A DNA stretch of 64,000 bases from Aspidapion aeneum (Eukaryota > Arthropoda > Insecta > Coleoptera > Brentidae): contig OY755042.1 of assembly GCA_963576565.1 (NCBI GenBank), positions 17,149,272-17,213,271 on the forward strand, written 5' to 3'. Below, in pieces: positions 40,901-52,855 of this stretch. The first letter of the stretch is position 1. Each line of letters opens with the position of its first letter. The notes beneath the pieces are model-generated. The model ran no database searches. It saw only the letters and a program-made list of their open reading frames with translations, and was not told where the DNA came from. Both the position numbers and the translations under genes were made by a program.

Positions 40901-43041
40901 CGTTTTATTTTAGATTTTCGTGTTTGATAATTAGGTATTGTTTTCAAAATTTCCTATGAAAAACTTGCCTCTATCCTTAAGGTTATTTTAATAAAATGGC
41001 AAGTATCAAATCGTTCGAAAGTAATAAACATTTTATACGAATATATTAGTTTAAGATTAAGTTTTGGTTTAATTTAAGAGCTTTCGTTTAAAAGTTTTAA
41101 TATGCATTGGTTTGGAAAAACTGTAGAAGCAAGCTGTAATCGATATGGTATTTTTACCTGTATGGACTATAAAATGTCCTAAAATTTTTAATCGTGAGTC
41201 GATTTTTCATTGAAATGGACTACAAAGAACGCTAAAAAATTAAAACATACATTATATTCTATAATCTATGATGAAAACTTTAGTTGAAATAGAAAACTAT
41301 TTTTTCATACAACTGTCAAATTTGGATTTTTTCGCCACTTTAGCACTTTGATTTTGGAATTCTGCGTAAAAATCGTTTTAAACTACCTCTGGAAGGTTAC
41401 TCGGTTTGGTCTAGTTCGGTTTAATTTGACTAAAGCACGCATGTTTGTTGAGGCAAATTGGTAAAATATCTGTCGCATTGCAGAATTAGGTTTTTTTCGG
41501 TTTGGTTCGGTTCGGATTCACATCCTCTAGGATCCCGGGTAGGAACTCAGGAAAGTTTTTTTTTGAAAAAAATTATTGGTTCAGTTTGCTTTGGTTCGGT
41601 TCGGTTAGATTTGATTGATTAGCTTTCGTTAGGTTAGATTTTTGAAACTTTCTATTTTCATGTGGTTAGGAATCAAGTGAAAATCATTTAAATCATGAAA
41701 ATTTATTAATAACAGAACAACATCTGTCGTCGTATTTGCCGGTGTAAGACAATGAACACTAAACTTTGCAGGTATAGTTAATGGAAGAGTGTTCTTCAAA
41801 CTTCAAAGAATTTCAAAATCTTGAGTAATATTAGTACAAATACTTTTTAACTGCGCATAATTTTCATATTAACAAACATATAACTTCAAAATCAAACTAA
41901 TAAACAACGTGAATCCAAATTTAAGTTTCAAATGTGCACTAATAAGTAAACCCCTGCGCTGCGTAATTCAATACAAATCCGTGCCTTGTTCGAGCCTCAG
42001 CGCCTTAAAATCAACACGCATTTGTAACCAATAATGTTGCAACATTTCCGTGTCTATTTCAAAACAGCGCTGCCGTGAAATCAGCACGGAAACGTAAATA
42101 CGCTACCGGGGTGACGTTCAGCTCTTTATCGGCTCCAGTGCAGCTGATAAGAATCCCATTACCAAGCGTCCTAAATATTTAATTGTCATGTTAAACAAAA
42201 TATATATTTTTCATGGCTTTTACGTTTTTTTCAAGTTATAGATAGAGAATTAGGTAAAATGAAAACTCCTTCCGACATTATCAAATTTTGGAATTGACAA
42301 AATTTTTTAAAATTCAAGTACTCTACTCAATTAAATACGAATTTTTACTTATACCGCTTACTGTAACGCGCTAAGTCCATGATTAAACCGAGTCTTTCTT
42401 ATTATTTTTTTATTTTTCGATGGAATCTTGCAGATTCTTATCCAAACTCGTTTTTCGATTTGTGATATGACCAATGTAATAATAGTTAGTTCAAAATTCC
42501 ATTTAATTTGTATCAAGTTTAAAAGAAATCTAGCATAATTTGAGTTAAACCATTGAACCAAAATATAAACTGAAACCTGTTTAGTACCTACCTAATGGCT
42601 ATATTAAAGGGCTTACGACCTAAAAGGTCTCTTCAGTCCTTAATATCAGAGGTTTAAAAATAAATTTTTATACGGAAAAGATTAGTTTTAACCAAAAGTT
42701 TTTAATGTCAAAAACTGCCAATACGAACTTTTGATTCTCCGTCCCTTTTTTGGTGAAGTTGGCTTCTAAAGACAATTTTAAAATTTAATAATTTTGTTAC
42801 ATCTAACTGACCGATCGGACCGATCTATAGGTACTATTTCTTGATAACCATTTTAAACGCACTTTAAAAAATGTATAATTATACAAATATTTTCCTTTTG
42901 AGAAAAGCTTGCTTCAAAAAACCTTATCTTAAAACATGTAAGAAAATACTAAAACTGGTAAAAAAATGCCTTGGGTCTGTCCATGTAGCAACTTGACGTC
43001 TGTCATACGTTAAACAGTGGTTTTCTTTGATGAAATATAAT
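40901..43041. other. Intergenic region between pdm3 and the Osiris genes
   Basis: No gene was found. 41395-41640 has repeated ggttcggtt motifs. 41990-42170 is GC-richer than its surroundings and of higher complexity; its role is unknown. Confidence 0.4.
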
Positions 43042-43454
43042 AGGAACATTTTGGGTCGCATATCTTACACTTTGTTACCGTTATTGTTATTACTGAGTCT
43101 GCGCATTAGCAGCTTTTTTGTTATTATCGGTAACGGCGCCCGGTACTTACAGTGGCCATCCTTTAATATTACCGTTATTTTTTAAGGTTATTTTGTATTG
43201 TTTTTTTTAATGCAGTCGAATTTTTAACCAAAATTCGGTAGTTTGGTTTGTAAAAAGCTATAAATTTAATAAAAATAAATAAACAAATATAAATAAACAA
43301 CAAGTTGGATGAGTGTGAAACTACTAAATTAACGTTTGTGAAATACTTATCTTTAGTCTTCAAAAATCCATCTTTATTCCTCTGAATGTTACCGTTATTC
43401 TTAGGAACGTCAAAGTCAAATTTTCTGTTATTTAAACTGACCTAAAATGTACTT
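43042..43454. mobile_element. MITE with aggaacattttgggtc ends, copy 1
   Basis: The right end is gacctaaaatgtact. The interior (accgttattgttattactga, ggcgcccggtacttacagtggcc) aligns in inverted orientation with 58629-59062. Confidence 0.8.
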
Positions 43455-43976
43455 AATATGATGCATCACTAACTTAAACATGACTTATTTATGGCACTCA
43501 AAAGAAACACACAAAATTACGTCATTTTTAAACGCGTTTAAGGCATTAGTCAGTGGTGTATTTAGAAAAATGTTTTGAGAGGCTCGAAACGGTTTTTTGG
43601 GGGAGGGGGGGGGCGAGATTTTATGTTTGGATTCATGCATTATGTAGAAAAAAATCTAAAAAAATCTTAGCTTCGGGAATTGCCCGGGCCTCTCATTAGA
43701 TACGCAACAGATGTTAATAATATAACGTAGTAGAGACTAATTGACTATTGACGTATTTATGACTAAAAAAATCAAAAAGGCGTTTGAGTATTATTTTAGG
43801 ATTCCCATTGGACATTTCTACCTTAAATTGAATCCTTGAAGTTCTTCTTGCTTTAATATGTAGTTTATTTTATTGACCACTTAATGCGTAACTTAAAAAT
43901 AACGTTATTTGATAATCCCTTGCTACCTGGGTGAACCATGGTCGAGTTGAAAAAATTAAGGCTTTTAATAAAATAA

Positions 43977-43982
43977 TTTATT
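43977..43982 (-). terminator. Polyadenylation signal of Osiris gene 1
   Basis: AATAAA on the minus strand, 57 bp after the stop codon. It is the only close signal and fits a short 3'UTR. Confidence 0.5.
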
Positions 43983-44038
43983 AAATAAAACAAAAACCTA
44001 TGTACAAAATTGAAAAGTGCCTAGCTTAATAAAAAATG

Positions 44039-44385
44039 TTATTGCTCAATATGAGTTGAGTATGCTAGGCTCTGAGCAGCTTTTTCAAAAGCATTCGCTT
44101 TTTCTATACTTTCCGAGTCAAATGACCTAGCTGCGTAATACTGTTGTGCAGGTTCCCATGGGCTATGGGCGGACACTGCAGGCACTGCATGATCTGCAGC
44201 GATTTTCTTGCAAAGCTGGAAGATTGCCAGACCAACTGAGATTACAAACGAGAAGAAAGACAGCTGTAGGGCATTCCACGCTTTCAAACTGAGGATGCCT
44301 AATGCCAGCGGCACTAAAGTCATAGCCTTTAATAAGACGAAGACCAAGATGGGAATGAAGATCTTTTTCAATTTTGATTTACGGG
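44039..44385 (-). CDS. Osiris gene 1, exon 3 (DUF1676 hydrophobic domain and AQSLAY)
   Basis: The acceptor on the minus strand is ttattttag. It encodes the basic KSKLKK stretch, the double hydrophobic region, a WEPAQQYY segment and the terminal [12 protein letters not shown], then TAA at 44041-44039. A minus-strand AATAAA lies at 43982-43977, about 57 bp past the stop. Confidence 0.92.
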
Positions 44386-46082
44386 CTAAAATAAAAAAAT
44401 AAATTAAAGTGATGTTGACTATAGAGCAAATCATTTTATACTCAGAATTATTGACGCTGACAGTGCACTACAACGACAAAATTTACATACATGCTATAAT
44501 TTAACACGTTCTTTACGGAGTTCTTAAAAACAAACGTTGACAAAAAGTGCAAGACGTGAAATTTGTCTCAGAACATTTTTTTGTTTAGGTATTATTATAT
44601 TATAATTGGATTTTACGGTAAAAATTTATATTTTTTAAATAAAGTGGAAATTTTTTGCTTTTTTATGTTTAACGGGCATGTTTTATAAGGCATTTCATAT
44701 AAACATATATTCCAAAGTCTTTTAACCACCTGTGTAGGAATTCTTGTAATTGGTGAAAATTAGATTTTACATTTATCCCATTCAGAACCAATAGGGATAC
44801 GGAAATATATTGGGATCCCATGTGTTAGTTCGAGTTTCACCCAACTTGGAAGGAGTACTCCTTTTCACTGATTTAAGAATTTATACGCTAGATTGAGTTC
44901 TACTTTTTTGACTTAAAAATAAAAAGCTTACAGGCTTTGATTTGTTAACTTTAATATTAATAAATTAAATAGTTTAAATTGATTTATAATTTATTTTCTA
45001 ATAAGGATCTTAGAATTTACCATATGAACCTTATTCATATGGTTTTAGTAAGTTTAAAAGTTTGTGATATAAGCGTCGTCGTCTTAGACTTATTCGTCTA
45101 AAGTTAAATTCTAGATGCTCATTCTATAAACAAATTAAATTCTCGAAAATAAAAAAGCGCATCTGCCATTTAAAAAGCGCATGTCTAAACCATATTTTCA
45201 TACTTGTTTAGAATAATTTATTATTTAATATTTTATGGATAAAATACTGCAAATATTTTAAGGTATAAATAAATTCAGCTAACTGATTCAAAAGTGTTAT
45301 TGCTTATATGCGTTGCTAGTGAGTTGTTGGAATAATCTAAGCAAACTTTTTCCCAAGTTATCACAAGATTTTATGCAGCTTTTGCTTACAATATCTAAGA
45401 ATAAATTAGCCTACCTTCTTGGACACCATTTCCAAAATCAACTTTAAAATTTAACTCTTCGCTGTCCATGTTCCTTGCGTCTACCGTAACTTTGCCAACT
45501 ACTGGAACTCTAAAGGTTACACCATGGCTTTTAATGTACTCTTCTACTCTGGCTTCATAGTCCCCAGCACTTCTGGCTTCGTCCGATCTATATGAGTTTT
45601 TGGTTACTTCTATGTCTTCTGAAACCTGTAATTTAAACTGGTAATCAGTACCGAGTTAACTACCTGCATTTAAAAGTACGCGTAACTTTTCCAAACTAAC
45701 ACACATAGTGCCTTAAAAACATAAATAAAATTTTGATGAATCCAAAGGTTCACAACATTAAGCATTATTAAAAGTTAAACAATTATCTATTAGGAAACAA
45801 ATTTCTTTACCTATCGTAATCCTAAAACATTTTATTATTATTCTTAATTTCAAGTCCTTGAGGTAAGTATTACTAATAATTTACTTGTAGGTAGGTATTA
45901 CTAATAATTTACTTGTAGGTATGTACCTTGTAATTGTCTTTTTCCAGGAAGCCGTCCAAAAAGGCCATGACTTGTTCTCTAAAATATCCAATGGGATCAT
46001 CTTCCAAGCTAAGGGCTTTACTTTCGTTCACAGGGCTGGCGTAGGCCAAGGTCGCGAAACAAAAACAAAGAATTAACTTCAT
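44039..46082 (-). CDS. Osiris family (DUF1676) protein, 3 exons, 237 aa, lacking the cysteine pair
   Basis: The exons on the minus strand are 46082-45927, 45625-45415 and 44385-44039. Junctions are GT-AG and phases fit (52 codons, then 70 plus one base, then the rest). Residues 1-16 are a signal peptide ([15 protein letters not shown]). The middle has [11 protein letters not shown] and a charged stretch. Residues 131-180 hold two hydrophobic segments around [20 protein letters not shown], the DUF1676 hallmark. The C-terminus has AQSLAY (226-231), the Osiris AQxLAY motif. Osiris proteins are insect secretory or endosomal membrane proteins linked to cuticle and tracheal matrix formation. The usual N-terminal two-Cys region is missing: no cysteine lies between the signal peptide and the hydrophobic domain. 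I cannot tell which Osiris paralogue it is. Confidence 0.92.
45415..45625 (-). CDS. Osiris gene 1, exon 2
   Basis: The acceptor on the minus strand is aatttacag and the donor is gtaggc. It encodes an acidic stretch, [20 protein letters not shown] and [18 protein letters not shown], 70 codons plus one base. The order acidic stretch then FRVP-type segment matches Osiris proteins. Confidence 0.88.
45927..46082 (-). CDS. Osiris gene 1, exon 1 (signal peptide)
   Basis: Starts with ATG at 46082, 32 bases after the predicted transcription start. It encodes [16 protein letters not shown] and the segment [20 protein letters not shown], 52 whole codons, then donor gtacat at 45926. Confidence 0.88.
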
Positions 46083-46110
46083 AGTGGGGTCCGCAAAACG
46101 ACAACTAACG

Positions 46111-46147
46111 GAATGACACTAAAAAAATTATAACCTAACGTTTTATA
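46111..46147 (-). promoter_or_regulatory. Core promoter of Osiris gene 1: TATAAAA plus TCATTC initiator
   Basis: On the minus strand TATAAAA runs 46147-46141 and TCATTC runs 46116-46111. The initiator A at 46114 is 33 bp from the first T of the TATA box. This leaves a 5' leader of about 32 nt before ATG at 46082. The spacing is canonical for an insect TATA/Inr promoter. Confidence 0.6.
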
Positions 46148-46499
46148 CGGCTATTGAATCGGAAGTAACGTATTGGAAATCAGTGTATTTCGGTCGAGAT
46201 GAATTTGGGAAAACAATGGTCTAAAGAGTGGCCTGCATTCGATCAAAATGGAGGTGTGATCAAAAACTTCGAGTAGGCTTTGCATATTAAGTTGCCGTCT
46301 GGTTGAAACTGTTATTAGCGTGTGTTTAGGTTTTAAATTAGTTTTTAAATTTTGTAAGTTCTGTAGTAAATTTGTATTCAAAGAGTTACGACTTAAAGGA
46401 TGCGAAAATTATAAAAAATTGGAACGATTTTACTTTTTGTGCGCTACATTTTAAAGTATGTTTTGGTATTTCTATCCTACAGTCTTTCTTAATGTAATC

Positions 46500-46860
46500 A
46501 TCATAACAAAAACATTTTATGTAAAAAAAGCCAAGTACGCGAAAATGGTATTCCGTAAAACCGAACCGAACCGTAAAAAGAATTGGGTTAAAATTAAAGC
46601 CAAGTTCTCCAATACAAATATCAAAATGAAGGATTCTTACTAGTTTGGAATTGGAAACCTCTTTTTGTTCAATTTAACACTGTGCCTAAGAGTCATTTGC
46701 AGCCTAATAGCCCAGTTTAGAAAACCATTTCCAAACTAGTAAGAACCCTTCATTTTGAAATTTGTATTGGCGAACTTGGCTTTACTTTTATCTCAATTCT
46801 TTTTACGCAATACCATTTTCGCGTACTTGGGTTTTTTTACATGATATGTTTTTGTTATTA
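46500..46860. mobile_element. Palindromic element copy 2, 361 bp, uninterrupted
   Basis: Same arms as 29675-30457 (gccaagtacgcgaaaatggt, ctccaatacaaat, caaaatgaagg). A gtaaaaccgaaccgaaccgt run is unique to this copy. Confidence 0.85.
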
Positions 46861-47510
46861 TTTTATCATTTTTTAAAGGATTTGGTTAATATTTAAGTTT
46901 TAAGTAATAAAATATGCGGAATATTGTTCAAAACTTTTGCAATGCTTTATTAAAAATTTTCAGGGTTTTAATTTTTATTTTATGGTTTTTCCATAGTTCC
47001 TTGACTTCCAAAGCTCAGCTATCTAGCGTTTCTGAAAGTGAGAAATCTTACTTTTACATAACTTTACATTTATAAGGGAGGGAAGGAAGTTAAAATTTTG
47101 GGGTTTTTCAATTTTTACATCAATTTATATGGATAGGGAAGGGGATTAAATCAGAATTTTGGAATTTTTTTCAAGGGCTTGGCCATAATTTCTATAAGTC
47201 TGCCAAATTTCAGCTTTGTAGCATGTCTGCAAGTACAGTACAATTTGATGATCTATACAAGAGTGAGTGAGTGGCAATTTCGACGTTTTTTGAAATTTCG
47301 TAACTACTTTACTACTTCATGAAAGTCCATGAAACTCGGAAAGGTTGTTAACTCTGTAAAGATCTATGACTGCGCAAAGTTTGAGTTTCGTAGCTCATTC
47401 CGAAGTAGAGTTTTAGAAAGGTCAAATATGGGCTGAAATGTTTCAAGAAAGGATGGTACAGCAGATTCCGCGAACTTGGCGGGGCACTGCCTTGCCCCCA
47501 AATAACATAT
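46861..47510. mobile_element. Helentron-like element, copy 2 (tentative)
   Basis: Same order as 30458-31430 but fewer minisatellite units. The end hairpin is ggggcactgccttgcccc at 47481-47498. It adjoins the palindromic element exactly as in copy 1, so the two parts probably move as one. Confidence 0.55.
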
Positions 47511-47564
47511 AGGAATTGTGTGACTGTGAGTCGATTGGCAGTTAACAGGGCCGTCGCTTGACTA

Positions 47565-48249
47565 CCCAGGTAGCAAGGGGTTATCAAATAACGTCTCTTT
47601 TTCGTTGAAAAGCCATCTACCAAAAAATGTTGTCTTTAAGGCGTCAGTTATTTGATGTCTTTTCGTTGTGTAGTTTTTGACGTCCGAAACACGTCATATA
47701 TTGGTCACTACCCACACTGCACACTTGGTCCAAGGGACATACACTCATACTTACATAGATGGTGCCCCAGTCAGTACTTTACCGGATTTATACGGAATGT
47801 GGGGGTACGTATGTAAAATAAATTAAATATTAAATCAAGTCAAACTTCGAGGCTTCTTTCGCTTCAAGGTGAAGATGTGTAAGTCTAGGTTTAGGTCTAT
47901 TTTGATCTTTACCTCACAGAACACCGCTGTAACTGTTCCAGTACTTCCAGGTCTTAGTCACAGGTGTGTCTAAGTTTCCTTTAGTGTTCTCAACTGCAGG
48001 GAATATTTCATATATTCAGACGAGTTTTAAAAAAGTCATAAATAGGTTTGGGTCTGTGTGTGTGTCTGATGGTCTGAATTGGTCCCCCCCCATATTGCTG
48101 ACGTCTTTAAAACGGCTAAAAATGACGTCATTTTGGGTGTGCCTTTTGAACGTCATTTAAAGGTCATTTACACGTCAGGTTGGAGACGTCAATGGTCATT
48201 TAAAATGATCTGTTTTTGACGTTTAAAAAACGTGACCTTGCTACCTGGG
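47565..48249. mobile_element. MITE with CCCAGGTAGCAAGG ends, 685 bp, TA target
   Basis: The ends are inverted (47565-47578 and 48236-48249) with TA on both sides. The interior is rich in gacgtc/cgtcatt motifs. A one-ended relative lies at about 43898-43932. Confidence 0.8.
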
Positions 48250-49349
48250 TAGTGGCAGCCTGGAGCAAGATAGAGAATCTGCCACCCTCCCCCGCTTTTT
48301 TCCTCACTGCTGAAAGCTTTTGTGTCGACTGAGCCTAAAAAAGTAATTTACAGCAAAACACAGTAATATTTTATTTATTTATTTTATACATCTATTTTTT
48401 TAAATCGAATTTAAAGTATAATCCCCCTTCCTTTTTTTACGGGAGTCAAAGTAAAGCCCGTCTTATTAAAAAACAAAACCCAAATTGAGATCGGTTTAGC
48501 AGTGGCGCACCCAGGAATGTGTCTTGGGGGGGGGGGCCCGACAGCCACGAAGCGCGCCCTCAAAAACTTGCGACAAAAAAAAAAAAGGTCATCATGTCTT
48601 TTCGCAACTACGCCACTGCTTGGGGTTGGGGAGGGCCCGAAGCCTCCTGACGCGAATTCAACTATTAGCCTTTAAATTTTGAAGTTTTGAATTTTTGTTT
48701 TTGGTTACTTGACAGAGTCGGTTTGAACCCATTCCTATTGAAAAAACCTAAAATTATCATCCCCCCCATCTCACCCAGATCCTGCAAAATCGCGCAAAGC
48801 AACCTTGAGTTTTTACAAAACGAAATTCTTTAAATTTTCAGTTTTTGTGAAAAAACCTCGGAAAAAATAATCAAGCTGTGACAAAAACTGGTGCTAATTA
48901 AAAAGTTACACTTTATGTTAAAGTACTTGATATTTATTTGCTTACTAATGCGTATCAAAACTTTTTAGGTCGCTTGGAAGTTGAAAATTGTCAAAAACCT
49001 ACGACATGTCAAATGCAACGTTTCAACAAATTTATTTTAAAAGTGCATTTCAATTTATTTTGGCAATGCCTGTACTACCAAACTATATGACTCCGCGTTC
49101 GGTTTAAATCTTAAAGTAATCGACTCGCTCGCACTGTTTATATACAGTTTTAGTCTTATGTAAAGTTCAATTTTAAGCTTTAAAATTATAAAAAAACGAT
49201 AAAATCAGATTGACTAAAGATTCATGGGGCACAAACTTTTTCCCATGTTAAAAATTAACCAAATATTTTTCTATCCTTCATTTTCCGAAATTCGTTGACC
49301 CCATTTTATTTAGCTATCTTTTTCTATTCTGCTATAAGTTCTCTAAATA

Positions 49350-49520
49350 CAGTCGAACCTCCCTAACTCGAACCTCTATAACTCGAATCTCTCTATAACT
49401 CGAATCTTTTAAGTGGTTCCTTTTCCTATTTTTATATGTATTTTAACCTCTTTAACTTGAACTCTCCATAACTCGAACTGTTTTGGTTGTCCTTCCTTTC
49501 GAGTTAGAGAGGTTCGACTG
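49350..49520. mobile_element. pogo/Tigger-like MITE, 171 bp
   Basis: The left end CAGTCGAACCTCCCTAACTC and the right end gagttagagaggttcgactg are flanked by TA on both sides (49348-49349, 49521-49522). Confidence 0.85.
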
Positions 49521-50506
49521 TAGTTATAGTTGTTGTCGAGATATTACGTCTTAAAATAAGATACTTAGTGACCTTAAAATACATATTACATCTTTGAACC
49601 GAAAGTTCGTTCAAAAGTAACAGGCGACCTTTGGCCGACCCCAAAATTGACCACCTGGAGCGGCTGCTCCTCTGCTCCACCAATTACGACGGCCCTGCAA
49701 TTGCACAATTTTAAGTCGCTAGGACTTTGCCTTTAATTTGAGTAGGAGCACAAAGTAAACTTTGTGCTAGGAGGGTTTGTACGCCAGTTAATATCGACAT
49801 ATAAGAGTGCGTTCGAGTAGGCAACCCGTCCATTTTTCCGTTCGAGTTGACGCTCGGAGCACGCCCTTTTGCATTCGAGATGCCACCGAGTGAACCCTCG
49901 GGGCACGCTCGATATGACCCGAGCTTCAGGATGGAGAAAAGCGGGCGTATTACATAACCCTACTTTTTTATACTTTCAAACTTTTGTTTACATTTTTTTA
50001 CGACTGTTTTTTTACTGTTTTTGTTTGCTGTAGATTTATGTTTCCAAGATTCTGAGGGCGATGAAGAAGAAAGTCTACCAGATGATGCTCCAAATTTGCC
50101 GCGGTGCGGAGCGCTAAGAATTATCCGCGATTGCCCAGTGAGGCTTTAACCATCGGCCAGCGGTTCTGTAACCAAATTCTGGTGGGTAATGGCAAAGCGG
50201 CGACTATAAATAAGGGTACAGAAAAAAATCGCGTAGGAAAAAAGCGCACAGAAAATATTCACACAGGAAAAGAGCGCACACATAAAAAAACACACGCACT
50301 AAAAGACCACACAGGAAAACTATACCTAAAATGAGAATTTTTGGCAAATAAAAAAAATCATGAAATAAAATAAAATCAAATAAATACATTATCTTAACTT
50401 TGCCCATAAAAGAGGAAAGTTATATTGACTATTTCCTTCAGAAAAAGATTGACCATTAAATCAATGTGACTGGCAGATTTCGACCAAAAGGGAACGAATT
50501 ACAGCG

Positions 50507-50590
50507 ATAATTTGCACTAGAGTAAATTATCGGTAATTTGCACTAAAACAAATTATCGGTAATTTGCACCAGAGCAAATTATTACTGTTT
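50507..50590. repeat. Short tandem repeat, about 3 units of 30 bp
   Basis: Units of the type aaattatcggtaatttgcac(c/t)agagc. Non-coding. Confidence 0.7.
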
Positions 50591-51540
50591 TCTTCCATAA
50601 AAAGCCCATTTTATTTAAACTTTTTTTTCAAATTTATGTCGCTTTTTTTATTTATGTACATCTAAATTGGACACTTTTGATAGTAAACGCCCATTTCCAG
50701 AGGAGCTAGAAAAAAACTAACATATGTTACGAGCCCGAATTTTGTAAAAAAATGAATGCCGAAAACCGCACATCGACATCTTGAACTACTTACAAGATAC
50801 AGGGTAAAAATTAAAGATAATAAAGTAATCATCTGAAAATTATTTTATTTTTTTTATTTTTATCTGTATAAACCTAGCATAAAACCCCCATAAAAAAGAA
50901 AAACTTGAAAGAGTCCAAATGTGCGAAAAATACCCTATAAATAAACCGCGTGATCAAAGTGTCTTTTTCTCCCGCAACAAATTGTTGCCTTGCTACACTC
51001 ATGTATAAACTTAATGGCGATTTTAATCTAGGGTTTTTTTATTTACAAACAGTTTTAAATTGCAAAAATAAACAAAAATTTTTTGCCAAAAATTTTGGGT
51101 TAGAAATTCGTAACCGGGGCGTTCATTCCGTGACGTCACTACGCCCCGCTCGCTATATAAAGTATTTAAAACTTTTGTATATATTCTTAGGATCTTTGAG
51201 AGTAGTTCTTCCCCAAGTGCAATACTGAATTTCCATTCATTTAGCGTTACCCAAAAAGTACGTGTACGAGAACAGTGTTACCTTCGATTAAGGGGGGGAT
51301 GAGAGAGGGAGAAGTAGGAAGAGAGAGGGGGAAAAAGGAAAATGGTATTTGGCAAAAAAGTCCTAAAGCGTGAAAAGAAAGAATTTTTGAAATCGCCCTA
51401 TATTTGATATAATAATTATGCGAATATGGTTTTTTAAGAGGGTGGGGGAAATGACAGAATGGGAGATGGGTGGAAGCAGGGAGGACCACAAAGTAATTAC
51501 AACAAATTAGAGGGCATTTGCAATGGGTTATCAAAGGTAT

Positions 51541-51744
51541 TTCATTAAAATCGCCTGAAATTTAGGTAGTTTGTATGCCTTAAAGCCGACATCATGTGAC
51601 AAAATGGCGTCTAACGACCGCCATATTGACTCCTGTTTAAAAAAATATAGCGTATAGCACTTTGGGGATCAGTAGCCATGCAACGACACCTTTTTCGTCA
51701 AAATCGGTTCAGCCGTTTAGCATCTAGCGCGACACAAACATTAA

Positions 51745-51776
<32 letters not shown>

Positions 51777-51778
51777 CA
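51541..51778. repeat. Repeat tail with (CATA)n microsatellite
   Basis: Contains the box tcaaaatcggttcagccgtt and tagcatctagcgcgacacaa before a cataca run at 51750-51778. The run continues at 52856-52885 after the hAT insertion. Confidence 0.6.
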
Positions 51779-52855
51779 CATTGGCGTAGCGAGGGGGGGG
51801 CCAGGGGGGGCCTGGCCCCCCCTGAAGTCCCTCAGGCCCCCCTAAGATATTTTAGGCCTCCCCTACCGACTACTATTAAAAGAACATGACGCTGAAAATA
51901 CATACTTTTCTATTATTATTCGGGAAATATTCAAATAAAATAGGTGCATTAAAATTTAAAATCATTCAGATAATGTTTACATTTCAGGAAAAAGCCCTTG
52001 TCTTGCGGAATTAGGTTTTTTCTCTTTAAATTATCGGTAACTTTTCTGCACTTATGCAATTTCCCGAAAATATTTTTTAAATTTAAACATAATTATGCAT
52101 ATTGAATATTTCATACATATTGGCGACATCTTGTAAAATAAGTGTTATATAAGTTAAATTTCGCATTTAATAAAGACAGCAACCTTTGCCCCTCTGTTTC
52201 CGAAATCGGGTTGTAGATGTCGTAAGGTTATAAAAGACCTTTTTAAACTGTTTTTCTAAAATAAATATAATAATCTTTTTAGTTTTTTTGAGGTTAGCGT
52301 TTAGTGTCTTATGAAAATTTTCCGATTTTGGTGACAATTTCATAACCATTTTCATATTAAGTTTTCCCACGTCGTTAAATGGAATAAATTCGTCGAGCAA
52401 TACCGGGAAATTTTTAATATTAATACTTCTACTCTAAGAGCAGAAATGACCGTTTTAAAGAATTGTATTTTTCGGTTAAATCAAACTGTTGGTCATGATT
52501 CTATCAAACAACATATAGCAGAAACAGCAAACCTCTACCAACTTTTTAAAGTTGCGAGTATTCTTCCAATTTCAAGTGCAACTTGCGAGAGGTCTTTCTC
52601 TGCCATGAGGAGAGTTTTTAATTGGCTTAGAACAACTATGACTCAATTACATACTTCCTGTGTATAGGTACATATAAATAAGTTGGTAAATGTATTATTA
52701 AATTTGTTATATTAAAATATTAGAACATTTAATGCGCTTATTTTTTTTTATTCATTGCACACTTTGCACGACTCTTTAAAACCTATGTTTGCTTTTTGTT
52801 CAAGATAGACCGGGGCCACGGCCCCCCCTGAAAAGCAAGGCTAGCTACGCCAATG
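51779..52855 (+). mobile_element. hAT element, internally deleted, 8-bp target duplication
   Basis: The ends are CATTGGCGTAGC (51779-51790) and its complement (52844-52855). catacaca flanks both sides (51771-51778, 52856-52863). Inside, 52446-52667 encodes the hAT C-terminal dimerisation region. Confidence 0.85.
52446..52667 (+). pseudogene. hAT transposase C-terminal dimerisation domain remnant
   Basis: 73 codons with LFKVASILPISSATCERSFS and MRRVFNWLRTTMTQ, the conserved hAT dimerisation block also seen in ZMYM-type domesticated proteins. The N-terminal transposase is missing, so the protein cannot be functional as a transposase. Confidence 0.85.

Larger units (their letters stand above)
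47546..49697. mobile_element. hAT-like element with CAGGGCCGTCG ends, disrupted
   Basis: The 11-bp inverted ends lie at 47546-47556 and 49687-49697. There is no clear 8-bp duplication. A diverged copy of the right terminus is at about 53998-54170 (same gctgctcc, ggttcaaagatgtaatatgt blocks). Nested: the 685-bp MITE and a pogo-like MITE. Confidence 0.55.

Noticed and set aside
41395..41640. ggttcggttcgg runs as telomere-like repeat
   Set aside because: Interrupted and not the TTAGG or TCAGG insect telomere repeat.
50037..50140. Acidic segment DSEGDEEESLPDDAPNLP after a possible acceptor
   Set aside because: Too short, and no domain or partner exon found. It could be an eroded transposase fragment.
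50104..50334. Frame with HTGKERTHKKTH resembling zinc-finger linkers
   Set aside because: There are no cysteines. It is a short repeated aggaaaagagcgcaca sequence.
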